A model generated the notes under the pieces. The model was not told the DNA's origin. It worked only from the letters and a program-made list of their open reading frames with translations, and did not search any database. A stretch of 64,000 bases of DNA from Phellopilus nigrolimitatus. Its lineage: Eukaryota; Basidiomycota; Agaricomycetes; Hymenochaetales; Hymenochaetaceae. The position numbers were made by a program, and so were the translations under genes. Below, one piece after another: positions 1 through 10,849 of this stretch (the first letter of the stretch is position 1; the number at the start of each line of letters is the position of its first letter). The stretch spans positions 1,178,001 through 1,242,000 of the forward strand of contig JAJOHG010000003.1 of NCBI GenBank assembly GCA_021029095.1, given 5' to 3'.

Positions 1-1011
1 CTTGGTGGCTTGCTGCTAGCTGCGCGCTGGCGCAGGGGCGGCGGCGTGTGCGCGGGGTGCGCGGGGTGGGTGGGGCTGCAAATCGCAATCGCACGAGATG
101 CCGGGGCGAGATTAAGTAGATCGCCTGGCGTGGGTCCCGCGACGGACGCGGAGCACAGCGAGTGATAAGTGACTTGGTAAGTAACTGTGAGATTTGGATC
201 AGGTCCATCAGGAGACGCGCGATCCCGATGCGGTCATAGAAGGACGCCGATCCCGGCCGTTTCGTAAACCAGCCGGCCCGATCGGGCCTAGCGGGGGCGC
301 GCCCGGTGCCTCTTTCGACAGACTTGGCTGCCAATTCGCACAGCGGCCGCTCGTCCTTGAATGCGCGCACGCCGATTGTGCGTTGTCGACTCTGTCGACG
401 CCCGAGCAATGCCGCCGCATCTTCAAGTCGGACTTAGAGAATTCGAACTATAGTAGTGCGTTGTCGTCCTGGAAAGACCGCGCTCCGGTTGGAGATAAAT
501 ACCAAGACCGGCCGATTAAATTAGTACAGAAGCGACAAGTGTGTATCTTCTCGCCTGGTATAGCGTATATGATAGCTGCTAAGTTACTAAGTAGGACTTG
601 AGCAAGATATTTCTTATCAGTCATGTTCGATACGACGGGAGCTGTCAATTGTGTTCTACATATACGTTTCGTCATACATTAATCAGATGGAAAACAACGA
701 GCGCACTCGGTCCTCATGCAGGATTGCGGACCTGCTATCCCTTTGGGAAAATCTCCTCGAGCATTTCCTTAGACAGATTGGCGCAAGCCGTCACCTCGCG
801 CTTCTCAAGCTCGCGGCCTGTTATTGTGTTCAACTTCTCGTTCAGTTGCTTCATATAAGATATTCCCCGAAGAGATCCTAATTGCCGAGGTGCGCGCTGC
901 GTAGAGAAGGGTCTTCCATTTCGTACATTTCGGACATTTCGGGTGGGCAGATGTTGGGAACAGAGAGTGTAAGATATTGGAGACTCATAAATTTGCAGAA
1001 AATAGACCAGA
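1..1011. other. no gene resolved
   Basis: GC-rich at the left edge, then mixed. Several open frames exist (for example 194-601 on the plus strand, which opens on TTG), but none shows family motifs or splice-compatible neighbours. It may hold the 3' flank of the minus-strand gene that ends at 1012. Confidence 0.4.
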
Positions 1012-2266
1012 TCAGATCGGGGCTGTCTTCATAATCGACTGGTACGCGCCGAACCACATTGAATGTGATTTTCTTGACATGTCTGTCATGACCTCCACGC
1101 TTCTAAGATCGGGAAGTTTGGGCTTGGGAAAGTCAGAGATGCGCAACAAAGCTTGAACGACAGCATCAAATGCGAAGGTTAGTAATAGCGAAAACTTTCA
1201 CAGAGAAAATCTAATATGGCCACCAGGTTGCAATAGAGGGATTCGTCGTGTATGAGATCCAGGAAAATGAGCGAGTCGCCAAACGCTTTGTCGGGGGCCA
1301 CAGCATGTTTTGATGCCAGCTTCTGCTGAGAAGGCGTGGACCACTGCCTGTAAAATTCTATGCCTATGAAGGTCGTGTTATCCGCAGCAGGCCCTTTAGG
1401 ATGATGGATCGTGAGTGTCGAAGGCAACGGTAACTCGTCAAAATAGCAATTGATGTCGAGTCATATGCCTTGAGCTCCACTGAGGATCGCATACTGGAAA
1501 TACGTACCTAGAAACCTGGGATTTTGAGTGCGAGATCGCGAAAGCGTCGGCAGACATGCGATAGCTTTACCGGCGTGTCCGCCTTTGATCTTCAAAAAAC
1601 TTACCAGGTCCGCCCGGCCAGGCCTCAATGGTTATGTTGTCGATTTTCGACATCGAGTGAGCGAGCTAACTCCTGAAGAATGTTGTGGACTCCATCGAAT
1701 ACCGCTTTGGTCGACTTTGCGTTAGCAGAAAAACACAGATGTATTTTGAGAGTTGGACAACTCTGTAAACCTGAGTCTGAATGGAGAACCCGTCTGTAAG
1801 GGCAGTCTACGCAGGCCCATCATTCCACTCCCCTGATCCATCTTGAAAAAACCTCCCAGATCTATCCGTTCGGTTTCCCTCATGCATTGCAGGATACCAC
1901 AGACAACACTTCGACTGCATGACCTGCGACGGTTCCATGCTGCGTGAATATGAAAGTACATCGAATGCTCGAGTCCTGCAATGCTATTTTATGTTGCTTG
2001 TTTTAGATGACATTACCGAGAATGGCATAAATTCAAAGCTCGTTTTTGTATCCAGATTTCAAATAGAACATGCGAGCGCTGGGGAGGCAGGCAAGAGCCG
2101 GCCAAGAAATCGCAAGCATTTATACCTATGAGAAGTCGTACAATGAAATCCAAGTTGGAGCCTGAGAGCTGCTTGATCCGCTTCAAGGGACAGGGCCATC
2201 CGCTTCTCTTCAAAGGGCTCAAAGGCTGATTTTGGGAAGTGAGCCACAAACTGCTCATCCGGACGC
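1012..2266 (-). CDS. unidentified multi-exon gene
   Basis: I do not recognise the product. Coding character is visible in several minus-strand pieces: about 2266-2131 (contains DEQFVAHFPKSAFEPFEEKR), about 1950-1730 (contains LQTGSPFRLRFTELS), about 1680-1620 (contains MSKIDNITIEAWPGGP), about 1424-1217 (contains IHDESLYCNLVAILDFL) and a last exon ending in TGA at 1012-1014. The last intron is clear: it opens just after the ILDFL codons, has a TTACTAAC branch-like site and ends at TTCAAG. The junctions near 1810 and 1450 do not resolve in frame, so exon borders there, and possibly an indel, remain open. No start codon is convincing. The visible 5' end lies under 100 bp from the divergent NDUFAF3 start, so the two may share a promoter. 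It may be a lineage-specific protein or a decaying gene. Confidence 0.4.
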
Positions 2267-2353
2267 GAGTACAATGACTAAGCATACGTACTGTAATAAC
2301 ACGCGAGTCTGCCCTCCAACTAAAACTCTAACCGTAACGAACGCGTCCTCGTC

Positions 2354-3003
2354 ATGTTACGCCTTGCTGCACGCCAACTTCTTCGCTCTTCGGTTACTCT
2401 GCGCTCTGTACGGAACTTTAGTTCAACGCCATTTCCTCAAAATGGTCCGACAAAGCTGAACAACATCCTCGATGGCGGCCCTGCTCCACCTGTACAGGTG
2501 CGAGGCATGACTGCGGGGGGTATAGAGCTCGCAGATGGTCTCATTTTACCATCCGCATGCATATTTCTTGATGGGCATGTTTTCCTGTGGGACGTGCCGA
2601 GCTCGTTATGGAGCGGCTGGGGGAAGGAGAGGTTTGAACTTTTCGAGGTCGTTGTGCCTAAACCAGGTACGCGAGAGGAGTTCATATGGCTGCTTGCCAC
2701 GCGTACTGAACACTATGTGCTTATTTTGTCAGAAATATTAATCCTTGGGACCGGGAAGAGCGTATCGCATCCGCCGCCGTCCATAAAAATGTACTTGAAC
2801 AGTATTGGAATTCAGTTAGACGTTATGGACACGGTGCGCATCTTCATAATAGAAAACTGCGCTTCCAGCTCTGAACTCCGTCGACTCGTTGAAGTGGAAT
2901 GCGTGCACAACATATAATCTCTTAGCAGAAGAAGGAAGACGTGTCGCCTGCTGCGTTGCTTCCTTCAACACCACGTTCATGGAAGCCGGCACAAACGAGT
3001 TAG
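2354..3003 (+). CDS. NDUFAF3: complex I assembly factor NDUFAF3 (DUF498/Mth938 family), 3' frame break
   Basis: This is a mitochondrial assembly factor for NADH:ubiquinone oxidoreductase. Exons are 2354-2666, 2733-2833 and 2895 onward; introns are 66 and 61 bp. The N-terminus (MLRLAARQLLRSSV) is a basic, Ser/Arg-rich mitochondrial presequence. Family hallmarks follow in order: FLDGHVFLWDVP, then PKPEILILGTGK across the first splice, then MDTWNACTTYNLLAEEGRR after the second. The family normally ends about 15-20 residues later with an Ala/Leu/Pro-rich tail. Here the literal frame runs on to 3218 with unrelated residues. The expected tail (AALLPSTPRSWKP) is present one frame over and stops at 3001-3003. 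A 1-nt gain or 2-nt loss near 2949, in a GC-repeat context, explains this. The end at 3003 assumes that correction; read literally the product is 245 aa. The gene is divergent from the 1012-2266 gene and convergent with the ubiquitin-like gene. Confidence 0.85.
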
Positions 3004-3220
3004 ACTACATGTCAGTAATTGATTCTGTGATGATACATTCTGAGTTGTTTATTCCCCTGCCTCTTGAGCCTTCGAATACAAAGTGTATAATATATGCTGT
3101 TACAATCAGACTAATCCTTCGGCAATTACTTATTTTGCGCCGCAAAGCAACATTTCCTGCGTTCATCGCCCATTGCGTAAACGTATCTCGCAAGCTCGGT
3201 CCAGACCCGTTCAGATGATT

Positions 3221-3766
3221 TTATAACGGAAGGCCTTTGCCCTTGCCTTTACTTGAGCTTGGTTCTGGTACAGGGTCATCATCGTCGGCTTGAGTTGGTG
3301 GGAGTGTGACTTCTACTGGTCTTAGTTTCCCTTTCGACGTATTGCTTCAGTAACAAACAAACGGATAGAGGGACTCTAACGCACCATTTTCTCGAAACCT
3401 CACGAACAAACTCTCATAAGCTACTGCGACGTTCTTGACGAGTTCTTTTCCATCCAGCACCTCGAACTTGCCTGTCGGTACACGATTCCTCTCTTTAATT
3501 TCACGACAGATTTCAAAGTCTTCGACGCCCTCGATCTCTGGGACATCGGATTCGTTGTTGTTGTTAATGACCTTGGACGTAAGCGCGGATAACGCGTCTT
3601 CCTTGAGCACCGCGACGGTCTTCGTGGGTGGTGCCTCGAGGAAAATGGTGAGCTTGTGGGCTTTAAGAAGAATTGGAAGCGTCTTATATGGAGTCCTAGG
3701 AGGCTGTTTTTTGTAACTATCAGGTTGTATACCTTTGGTCGACGGATATCATGAAGAGCCTACCAT
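3221..3766 (-). CDS. small ubiquitin-like (possibly elongin B-type) protein
   Basis: Exons 3766-3764 (the ATG alone), 3703-3385 and 3330-3221 give 143 aa with introns of 60 and 54 bp. The start is a bare ATG immediately followed by a GT donor, and it joins in phase to MPPRTPYKTLPILLKAHKL. The N-terminal half (KLTIFLEAPPTKTVAVLKED) has a beta-grasp ubiquitin-like pattern. The middle (DDFEICR-like segment followed by VLDGKELVKN) and ENGKLRPVEVTLP match a fungal elongin-B-like family as I recall it. The C-terminus is acidic and then Lys/Gly-rich (SSSKGKGKGLPL). Elongin B joins elongin C in ubiquitin-ligase or transcription complexes; that role here is inference. It is divergent from NDUFA8 with 177 bp between start codons. 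Confidence 0.7.
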
Positions 3767-3943
3767 GACGGGCAACGATGAAGACGCGAGCACGGTGACC
3801 AGACGCGCCTCGGCAAATCATTCGCGTGAGGCGTGTGCCATTATTACTTTCTTCGGCAAGCCTATCAACGCCCACTTGTGAATGTCGAATTTGATGACAG
3901 CCATCCGGAACCCGCCTCGCCTCCAACCTCGACATCCGCAACG

Positions 3944-4667
3944 ATGGCGAGCCCGATGCAAGACCCCGGCTCGTCTGCGAAGCCGTACAATGATCCGACG
4001 CCAATGCCAGCGGACGTGCCAAAGGTTACGGAGCTTGGCACGACCAGCGCGCCGCTCAAGAGCGCCGCCTTTTTCATCGGACCTTACTGCAAGGACTACA
4101 ATGGTGCGCACGGACTGATATTTTACCAGGCGCATCATCTCAAGCTGTCATATAATTATATAGAGGACTTCATGCTCTGCAAAGCCGAGAACAGGGATCC
4201 GGCCCATTGCTTGAAAGAAGGCCGTCGGGTGACACGGTGCGCTACCGACCTGTGAGTAACTTTGGGTTTTCGACAGAGTTCTGAATTTTCGGTTTACAAG
4301 ACTGTGCGTCCTTTTTCAGCATCACAAAGATGAGGGAGAATTGCTTGAAGGAATTCGACGCGCATTGGGGCTGTCTAGAGAAGAACAACCAGGTGCGCTA
4401 TGATTCCCTTACTTTCTCCGCTTCCTTGGTTTCTCGTTTATAAATTGCACTACAGGAATATTACTTGTGTCGAAAACCGGAGCGCACACTCAACAAGTGT
4501 ATGTTCGATAAGTTGGTAAGTGCATTTTTTGTCGGTGTGTGAACTGAGTTAAGCTTACTTCTGATCATTATTTACAGGGATTAACTAAAACTATCCCGAA
4601 CACGCCGGAGGGGAAAACACCCATACATCTTGTAGAGAGTCCTGTCTTCAAGGCGGTTCAGAAGTAG
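3944..4667 (+). CDS. NDUFA8: NADH dehydrogenase 1 alpha subcomplex subunit 8 (complex I accessory subunit)
   Basis: Exons 3944-4251, 4320-4392, 4456-4515 and 4578-4667 splice cleanly to 176 aa, the usual size for fungal orthologues. NDUFA8 is a twin-CHCH accessory subunit on the intermembrane-space side of complex I and is imported through the Mia40 disulfide relay. Cysteines occur in the expected pairs: around GPYCKDYN, FMLCKAENRDPAHCLKEG, then RENCLKEF...HWGCLEKNN and YYLCRKPERTLNKCMFDK, followed by a Lys/Pro-rich tail ending FKAVQK. The start at 3944 is chosen as the first ATG that gives a typical N-terminus (MASPMQDPGSS); an upstream in-frame ATG at 3833 is less likely. It shares a short promoter interval with the ubiquitin-like gene. 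Confidence 0.92.
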
Positions 4668-4903
4668 ATTGCGAATTCGGAATAATATCTTTTCCCAGTG
4701 TTACTTTTGCGAGCTTCAAAGAAGCTGGCCAGGCTACCACTATTCTTTGCTCGAGGATATCTTAGTGAATTAGCTTGTCCAGTTAGCACACGAGTATCGT
4801 TTTCGACGAGTTTATTGTTGCATTTTGCAAAACAGATGAGAAAGTACTCGGAATCTCGGCCTGCAAATCATGAGTAGCGGACGCGCGCGACAGACGCGTC
4901 GAA

Positions 4904-6415
4904 ATGAAACTCGGACTCTTCCACCATTTGAAACGTTGCGCTCGTGCTCCATACTCTACGCGTTGTCGAGAGCTCAACCCTAATCACTCCGTGTACGTCT
5001 CCAACTCGACCAACCCATACTTCAATCTCTCGCTGGAAGACTGGTCCGTACATTTGCGAATGCTAAGGGACTTGCGGCACTGTCTTATTGTTTTTGCTTG
5101 TGTCAAGGCTTTTCAGAAACAAAAACAACCAAGAACCGTTACTCCTTCTGTACAGAGATGACCCATGTGTCGTTATAGGCCGGAACCAGAATCCATGGAA
5201 GGAGGTTAACTTGCAGCTCGCGTCTACGCAAAAAGTCCCCTTCATCCGGAGGCGGAGCGGGGGAGGGACGGTCTACCATGTATGTTACTCGGGCCTTTCA
5301 AAAAGGTTTATCTTGGACAACTGGACTGTATACTGGTTTAAAGGACCTCGGAAATACAAATTACTCGCTGCACCTCTCGCGCACGGCATTCGACCGCAAT
5401 GAAACTGCGAAGGTCATCGTGCGCGCGGTACGTTCACTGGGCATCGACGCCGAAGTAAATGATCGCAACGATGTTTGTGCTGGAGGATATAAGATATGTT
5501 ACATATGGTCTCTTTCTTCAGATGAGAGTTATAGTGCTGATGTACTGGCACCCTTTCCTGGACTGCACCTTTCAGGCTCGGCGTACAAGATCGTGAACAA
5601 GAGGGCGTACCACCATGGAACCATGCTTATATCTACGAAGCTGAATACGCTGGGGAAGTTGTTGCATACCACAAAGGTCAGCATGGTTTTTAGAAATTCA
5701 CAAAAAGGTCAGGATTCAACGGCGAAATGCGGATGCAGGAAACAATGATTACAAAGGGCGTTGCCTCTGTCCGTTCACCCGTACAAAACCTGCAGCGATT
5801 TAATTCCGAAGTTACGCACGAGTGTTTCGTGAAAGCTGTCATACAATCCTTCCGGGAGAAGTACAACATAGACGAAGAGGTTCTTCAACGTTGTCTCGAG
5901 TTAACTTCTATTTAAACAAAACAATCTATAGCCGAAGTATGTTGAAGAGGAGGAGGATAGTCTTGGTGTTCAAGCAATACGTGATGGGATGGAAGAGTTG
6001 AAAGTAAGTAGCTACTTTTCTCTCCACATTGTTTTAAAATTCATATATCACCTGAGCAGGGCTGGGACTGGCTGTATGGACAGACACCGGAATTCACGTA
6101 TTCTGTGTCTCGGACGTTTGATTGGGGCGAATCTGTAGGCACTTCAAGTTTCTTGCTCTACTATCGACAGATTAATAACGTGGTTTTCGCGAGCAGAGAG
6201 CGGAGATAACATCAAAACATGGTGTGATTCTCTCTTGCAAGATCGAATGCCCGGGTATCGACTCAGATGTTCTTGAGAAATTGGGTCAACGAATACAGGG
6301 CTTAAAATACGGATTCATCACGGAGTTTGGCGAAGGTGATTGGCAGGAATCGGAGGGAGGTCCTTTGCGAGTACGGGAAATTTGGAACTGGGTCCGGGAA
6401 GAGACCAGTAAATAA
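4904..6415 (+). CDS. AIM22: lipoate-protein ligase A / lipoyltransferase, mitochondrial
   Basis: It attaches lipoate to E2 and H proteins of mitochondrial dehydrogenases and the glycine cleavage system. Eight exons were derived: 4904-5043, 5108-5279, 5344-5497, 5576-5676, 5739-5879, 5932-6003, 6060-6134 and 6197-6415, giving 357 aa. Family motifs are in order: NPYFNLSLEDWLF, LLLYRDDPCVVIGRNQNPW, the signature RRRSGGGTVYHDLGNTNYS, AYKIVNKRAYHHGTML and TKGVASVRSPV. The C-terminal accessory domain is also present (WDWLYGQTPEFTYSV). At the third splice the family's SGSAYK is read as CSAYK, one residue shorter; this may be a real variant or a small indel. The first ~20 residues are basic, compatible with mitochondrial import. 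The stop codon lies 131 bp from that of the convergent NDUFA1 gene. Confidence 0.93.
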
Positions 6416-6546
6416 TTTATATTTGACGTCCACCACTCGTAGACAACACGAATACCGTGACAATGTTGTTGAGAAAGCGTATTTCAAGGTGTGGTCAACG
6501 ACGCAAAATGAAGAAAAAAGCCTTGAAATAAAACCGGCCGTGCACA

Positions 6547-6980
6547 TCATTGCGTCTTATCTGTGTACCAAGTACTATTTGTTGCAAAGCTCTCTGAAGC
6601 TACAGGGTCCGTCTGAACACAGACAATATAAATGCAGTCAGATACAGCAGTCATAGCCAAGACGGCACGTACTTGTTGACCTCTTCTATGTCCCGTTAAC
6701 CTCCTGTCCCGCTCCATCATCATTTCGTCCCACTCATCAATCTTGTACCTCGGCGGCTGCAAACATATATTGTGAGTCAATGAGCTGCGTTACGGTCATA
6801 CTTAGAATGTAGGACCGACCTTCCCAAGGTTCTGCGCGCGCTGCGATACGTTCAGCAGCGTCCCCGCCGCAGCGAACATAGTGGTCAAAAGACCTGGATA
6901 GCCAATTTTCAGTTGTCCGTGTCATTCATTAACAGGATTCACTCACCGAACGGAATAAGGGCCTCCCAGGGAAGAGGCAT
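6547..6980 (-). CDS. NDUFA1: NADH dehydrogenase 1 alpha subcomplex subunit 1 (MWFE subunit)
   Basis: Exons 6980-6947, 6893-6820, 6756-6673 and 6612-6547 join in phase to 85 aa. The product starts MPLPWEALIPFG, continues with a single membrane span (LLTTMFAAAGTLLNV) and carries the conserved stretch PPRYKIDEWDEMMMERDRR, followed by LTGHRRGQQ. This is the fungal form of the small membrane-anchored complex I subunit needed for assembly of the membrane arm. Introns are 53-63 bp. The gene is broken into very short exons, so frame-only scanning misses it. Confidence 0.92.
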
Positions 6981-7366
6981 CGTTGACCTTTCGCAACTAA
7001 CAGTAGGTAGGTCAAAGGTATATAGACGCAAGACCAATTAGGCAATGACGGGTGTTGTCGGGCTATCGCTGATTAAGCAGGCAAATAAATACATTTCTGC
7101 GCATTAGCAAAACATTTTGAAAACATGGAATACAGTAAGACGAAGGGCGAATATCTACGAAGAAATAAGTCACTCTAACTATGGAGATATCTGAAGGAGC
7201 TACCGCAATATTACACACAGGGACCAGGAGCACGGCAATGTGTGCGACAGAATTATCTATGGCGGAAGATCGGAATTAGAAATTGGCGTAAAATAGTTGC
7301 GCGAGAAACGGAGAACTTTATTCCTTGGTGGAGGAATTAGGGAAGGGTATAAGCTTTGACAGAAAG

Positions 7367-8159
7367 CTAGCTGTATGGCCCATAAAGGCAGAATTGCGCT
7401 TGACAAGTGGGGCACCTGGTATACGATGCACAGTCGTTGCTAACCACCCCCTCTACCCACTCGTTCGACCCGGGTTTACGGAAGTTCCAGAGAATGCCGA
7501 TGACCTGCCAGTTTGGAGGGACATCGACCATACTAGGGAGGTGCAGGACGCGAATATGTGCGCCACACACGCATTGCGTCTGTGGGAGGTGGAATTTCTG
7601 GATGAGCAAGGGACGTTTATCCTGCTGCCCATTGTATATAACGAGGACCATCCAATAGCGCGTATTAGACTTCGGTGGATGAGAGGGGCCTGCTAGAGGC
7701 TGGGATGCGGTCGAAAGAGGAGAGGTGGCGTCGAATGATTGCATCACTTGGTATGCTGAGTTGCCAAAAAGATATGGGTCGTTCGGGATCGTGCTCAAGC
7801 CGGTATATAACGGTGACGGAGACACAGGGGAGCCCGCTTCGACAGGAGAAACGGCGCCACTGCATTGGCCCGGAGAGGCCGGGAAAATCTCCGCGGACCT
7901 GACGGGGGTCTGCGGCGGGTGCGGGGGATGCGAGCGGGGAGCATTAACTGGACGAGGATCAACCGCACGAGTAGGGTGTCCTGCATGAGTACGATGACGG
8001 CGACGCGTTTCGCTGCTGATAGGACTCTGCTTAAAAACGGACATCTGTAGAAGGGGCGAAAGAAGAGTTCGCGTCAGTTAACCTTATTAACATCGAGCCG
8101 GGCGCCTAAAGAATACCTACCATGTCATCATACTCCGTCTGGTTACTTTTTCTGGGCAT
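7367..8159 (-). CDS. hypothetical protein with C-terminal Cys pairs
   Basis: Exon 1 is 8159-8121 (MPRKSNQTEYDDM) and exon 2 is 8044-7367, joined across a 76-bp intron, giving 238 aa. The N-terminal half is Pro/Ser/His-rich and probably disordered. The C-terminal ~100 residues look folded (YWMVLVIYNGQ, then a Cys-x-Cys pair in CVCGAHIRV, then CPTCQAQFCLYG), and the cysteines could bind a metal. I recognise no family. The start is chosen because the upstream ATG exon ends in a clean GTAGGT donor and the join is in phase. It lies between NDUFA1 and BUD31. Confidence 0.55.
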
Positions 8160-9316
8160 TCGTGTATCCGGTGGGCGCTTTGTACTCGGGGAAGGGAATA
8201 TGCGAGTTGTGAGAGGCGAAGGCAAATAATATAGAGGATCCGTGAAGGCAGCGAGGTGGACAGGTCTGCTGCAATTCGCTTGGAGTTTGGAATGCAACAA
8301 TGATGGGGAGTTTCGGCGCAAGTTGGCTCTTTTTATCTGCGCCGTCCATTGGGAGGTGGTCGAAGGAGTCGCGTCCAAAGGCGATGCAAAGTCGCGAGGC
8401 TCACCGCGTATGATCATTCAAAGCCTTCAGCACTGTAGGTTCAGAAAGTTCGCAGATGATGCGCGTGTTGTGGGAGCGAGAAAGCGCTGTGAAAAAAATC
8501 TGAGGGGGGAAGGAAATTTGGGCCCGACCACACTCACAGCCAGAGTAACACGTGACGTCTTATTACTGATTATGGACGATACGCTTTGGCCCAAATGCTA
8601 AAACTCGCACTAGGCTTGGGTCAGAAAGGCACACAGCTCGAGGGAGGTCAGAACGATACACAGCTCTTCTTCAGTATCAGGTTCTTCTTTAGCAGACATG
8701 CTTTAGACACGAGGATAGCAGACATTTTGCAGGTAAATCGAGCGAGTTCGGTGCATAGACTATACCCGACGCAAAAGATTCGTCACGGCCAACGATCTCG
8801 CGAGTAAACGACCAGACACTTGCTACCGATGGTCGGTATTCGCTCTTGATGGGGTAGTTGCTGATTTTTGATAGCTTGATGAAGAATGCAATTGCTACAA
8901 CGCTTCAGGGATACAAAGCCAAGTAGCAAACCACTCCGAAGTAAAAGAAAAATGCCTCCGCGAAACTATCCTGCAGAGATTCCTGTCATGGCTATTGAGA
9001 AGGAGAAAAGAATCGGTGGTATACGAAGAAATTGCATTCCAGCCAGAGTTTGAGAAACGTTACGGCAAGTGATCATGATGATGTGGTCCGGGTTCAACTG
9101 AGCCGAAAAAGAGCTTCCAAACCACTGCCCTTCCTAATTCGGACGGCGGTTCAAGTGTGACCTCCACTAAAGCTGTCGACCAGTGCTCATTCAAGGCCTG
9201 AGCACCAGACATCGTGCGCGCCGGAGCCACTGAACTCTCACCGCTCGTCCGACATCTTTACCGAGCTCGCCGAACGCCGTCGCTACGCGTGTAACTGGAG
9301 AAGGAGACAGACCGAG
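8160..9316. other. intergenic, nothing resolved
   Basis: Open frames at 8242-8601 and 8586-8807 on the plus strand show no recognisable motifs or splice partners. The segment just before 9317 is the BUD31 promoter and 5' leader. Confidence 0.4.
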
Positions 9317-10073
9317 ATGCCTAAGATCAAGACCTCGAGGACGAAGAGGCCGCCCGAGGGGTTCGAGGAGATCGAGGGGGTACGTCGCAGCATGCTCCTT
9401 TCTCTGTTTTCACTGTTTCGAATCCTTTTTTCTCCCGCTGCTCTCCGTGCTTGTTTGCAAACTAACATATCCCAACCATACTTTGTTACAGGTTCTCGAC
9501 GAGTATGCTAAGAAGATGCGTGATGCAGAGAACGAGTCTCACGAGAACAAGCGCAAGGCCGAGTCCCTCTGGCCAATCATGCGCATCAACCACTCGCGCT
9601 CGCGGTATATATACGAGCTTTACTACAAGCGCGAGGCGATCAGCAGGCCCCTGTACGACTGGTTGCTGAAGGAAGGGTATGCGGATGCGAAGTACGTAAT
9701 CATCTCCTTTGCGCTGCCGACTCTCGGAACTCAAACGTTGGACCGGGTCACTGATAATGTTTATGATTGTCGTCAAGTCTAATTGCTAAGTGGAAGAAGC
9801 TCGGGTACGAAAAGTTGTGCTGCGTGCGGTGTATACAGTCTCGCGTTCGTTTTCTTCCTCTCAAAATTTGGAAGTTTAGTCTTATTGTATTCTCTCATAG
9901 GACATGAACTACCAAGGTTCAGCTTGTATCTGCCGTGTTCCGACAGCACAGGTTAAAGCTGGGACAGTCGTTGAATGTGTGCATTGCGGTAAGTTCATTC
10001 TGCTCACATCTGGATTTTTTCTCTGAGCATTTTGTTGCAACCAGGATGCAGAGGCTGCAGCTCAGACTCATGA
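9317..10073 (+). CDS. BUD31: BUD31/G10 pre-mRNA splicing factor
   Basis: It is a component of the spliceosome (NTC-related, Bact/B complexes), found in nearly all eukaryotes. Exons 9317-9379, 9492-9691, 9778-9844, 9901-9988 and 10045-10073 give 148 aa, the normal family length. The sequence opens [20 protein letters not shown], continues [20 protein letters not shown] and [19 protein letters not shown], and ends in the zinc-binding Cys motifs CCVRCIQ, CICRVP and CVHCGCRGCS. All splice phases agree. This is one of the most certain calls in the window. Confidence 0.97.
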
Positions 10074-10849
10074 TGCGTTTTTCTGCGACGGCAACTGCAT
10101 GGGATGTCGGTTCAATACTAGTTCTCGTGGCGGAGCTCTGTTATACACTTTATCCTTGTTCGATGCTTTCATGCTGTTTTTGCGGGAGTATACATTCTGG
10201 TCTTTACCCATGGAGTCATCTCCAGGTTCCATTACTCGCGCAAAATCCCACATTCGCTCCCTTGCTTTTCTCCGCCATCTCGCGCGTCTCATTCGCGCAC
10301 TTACCTCTTGACACCTTTACCGGCGTCTCACTTGCCTTGAAATCTCAGTGTATAATTATTCACATTGCTGGTAATACATGTACTTCGTGCAACCGCTTTA
10401 TCGCGGAAGATTCCTGACCGGATCACTCCATTCCTTTCGATCCTTTTGGAGTAACCCGTAAGCCTTAGTTTACCGAGAGGTAATGACGGCGAGTTATCTC
10501 GGGGCTAGCGTCTATATGTATGTATGGCTGGCTATGATGCCAATTGTATGATGCCATTGAAGGATTACAGCACGCATCGACCAAGAACTTAATTCTGAGA
10601 CAAGCTTCCATTGATGTGGCTGCAAATCGTCGAGCTGCTACAGCCGGGGGCCTGGGCGGTGACACAAGATAGAGTCGAAAACAAGTTATGAGGTATCCTA
10701 TACTAGATGTGATCAGAGCTGCGTCGGGAGCTGTCTGGCTCCTTATATATATTGTGCATGGCCACTGTATTAGAGCCCGGACGCAAATTGAACACCTCCA
10801 TTAGCAAGAACTGAGGTTATGGACCAAATTGCTCGGGGCACCACCCTCA

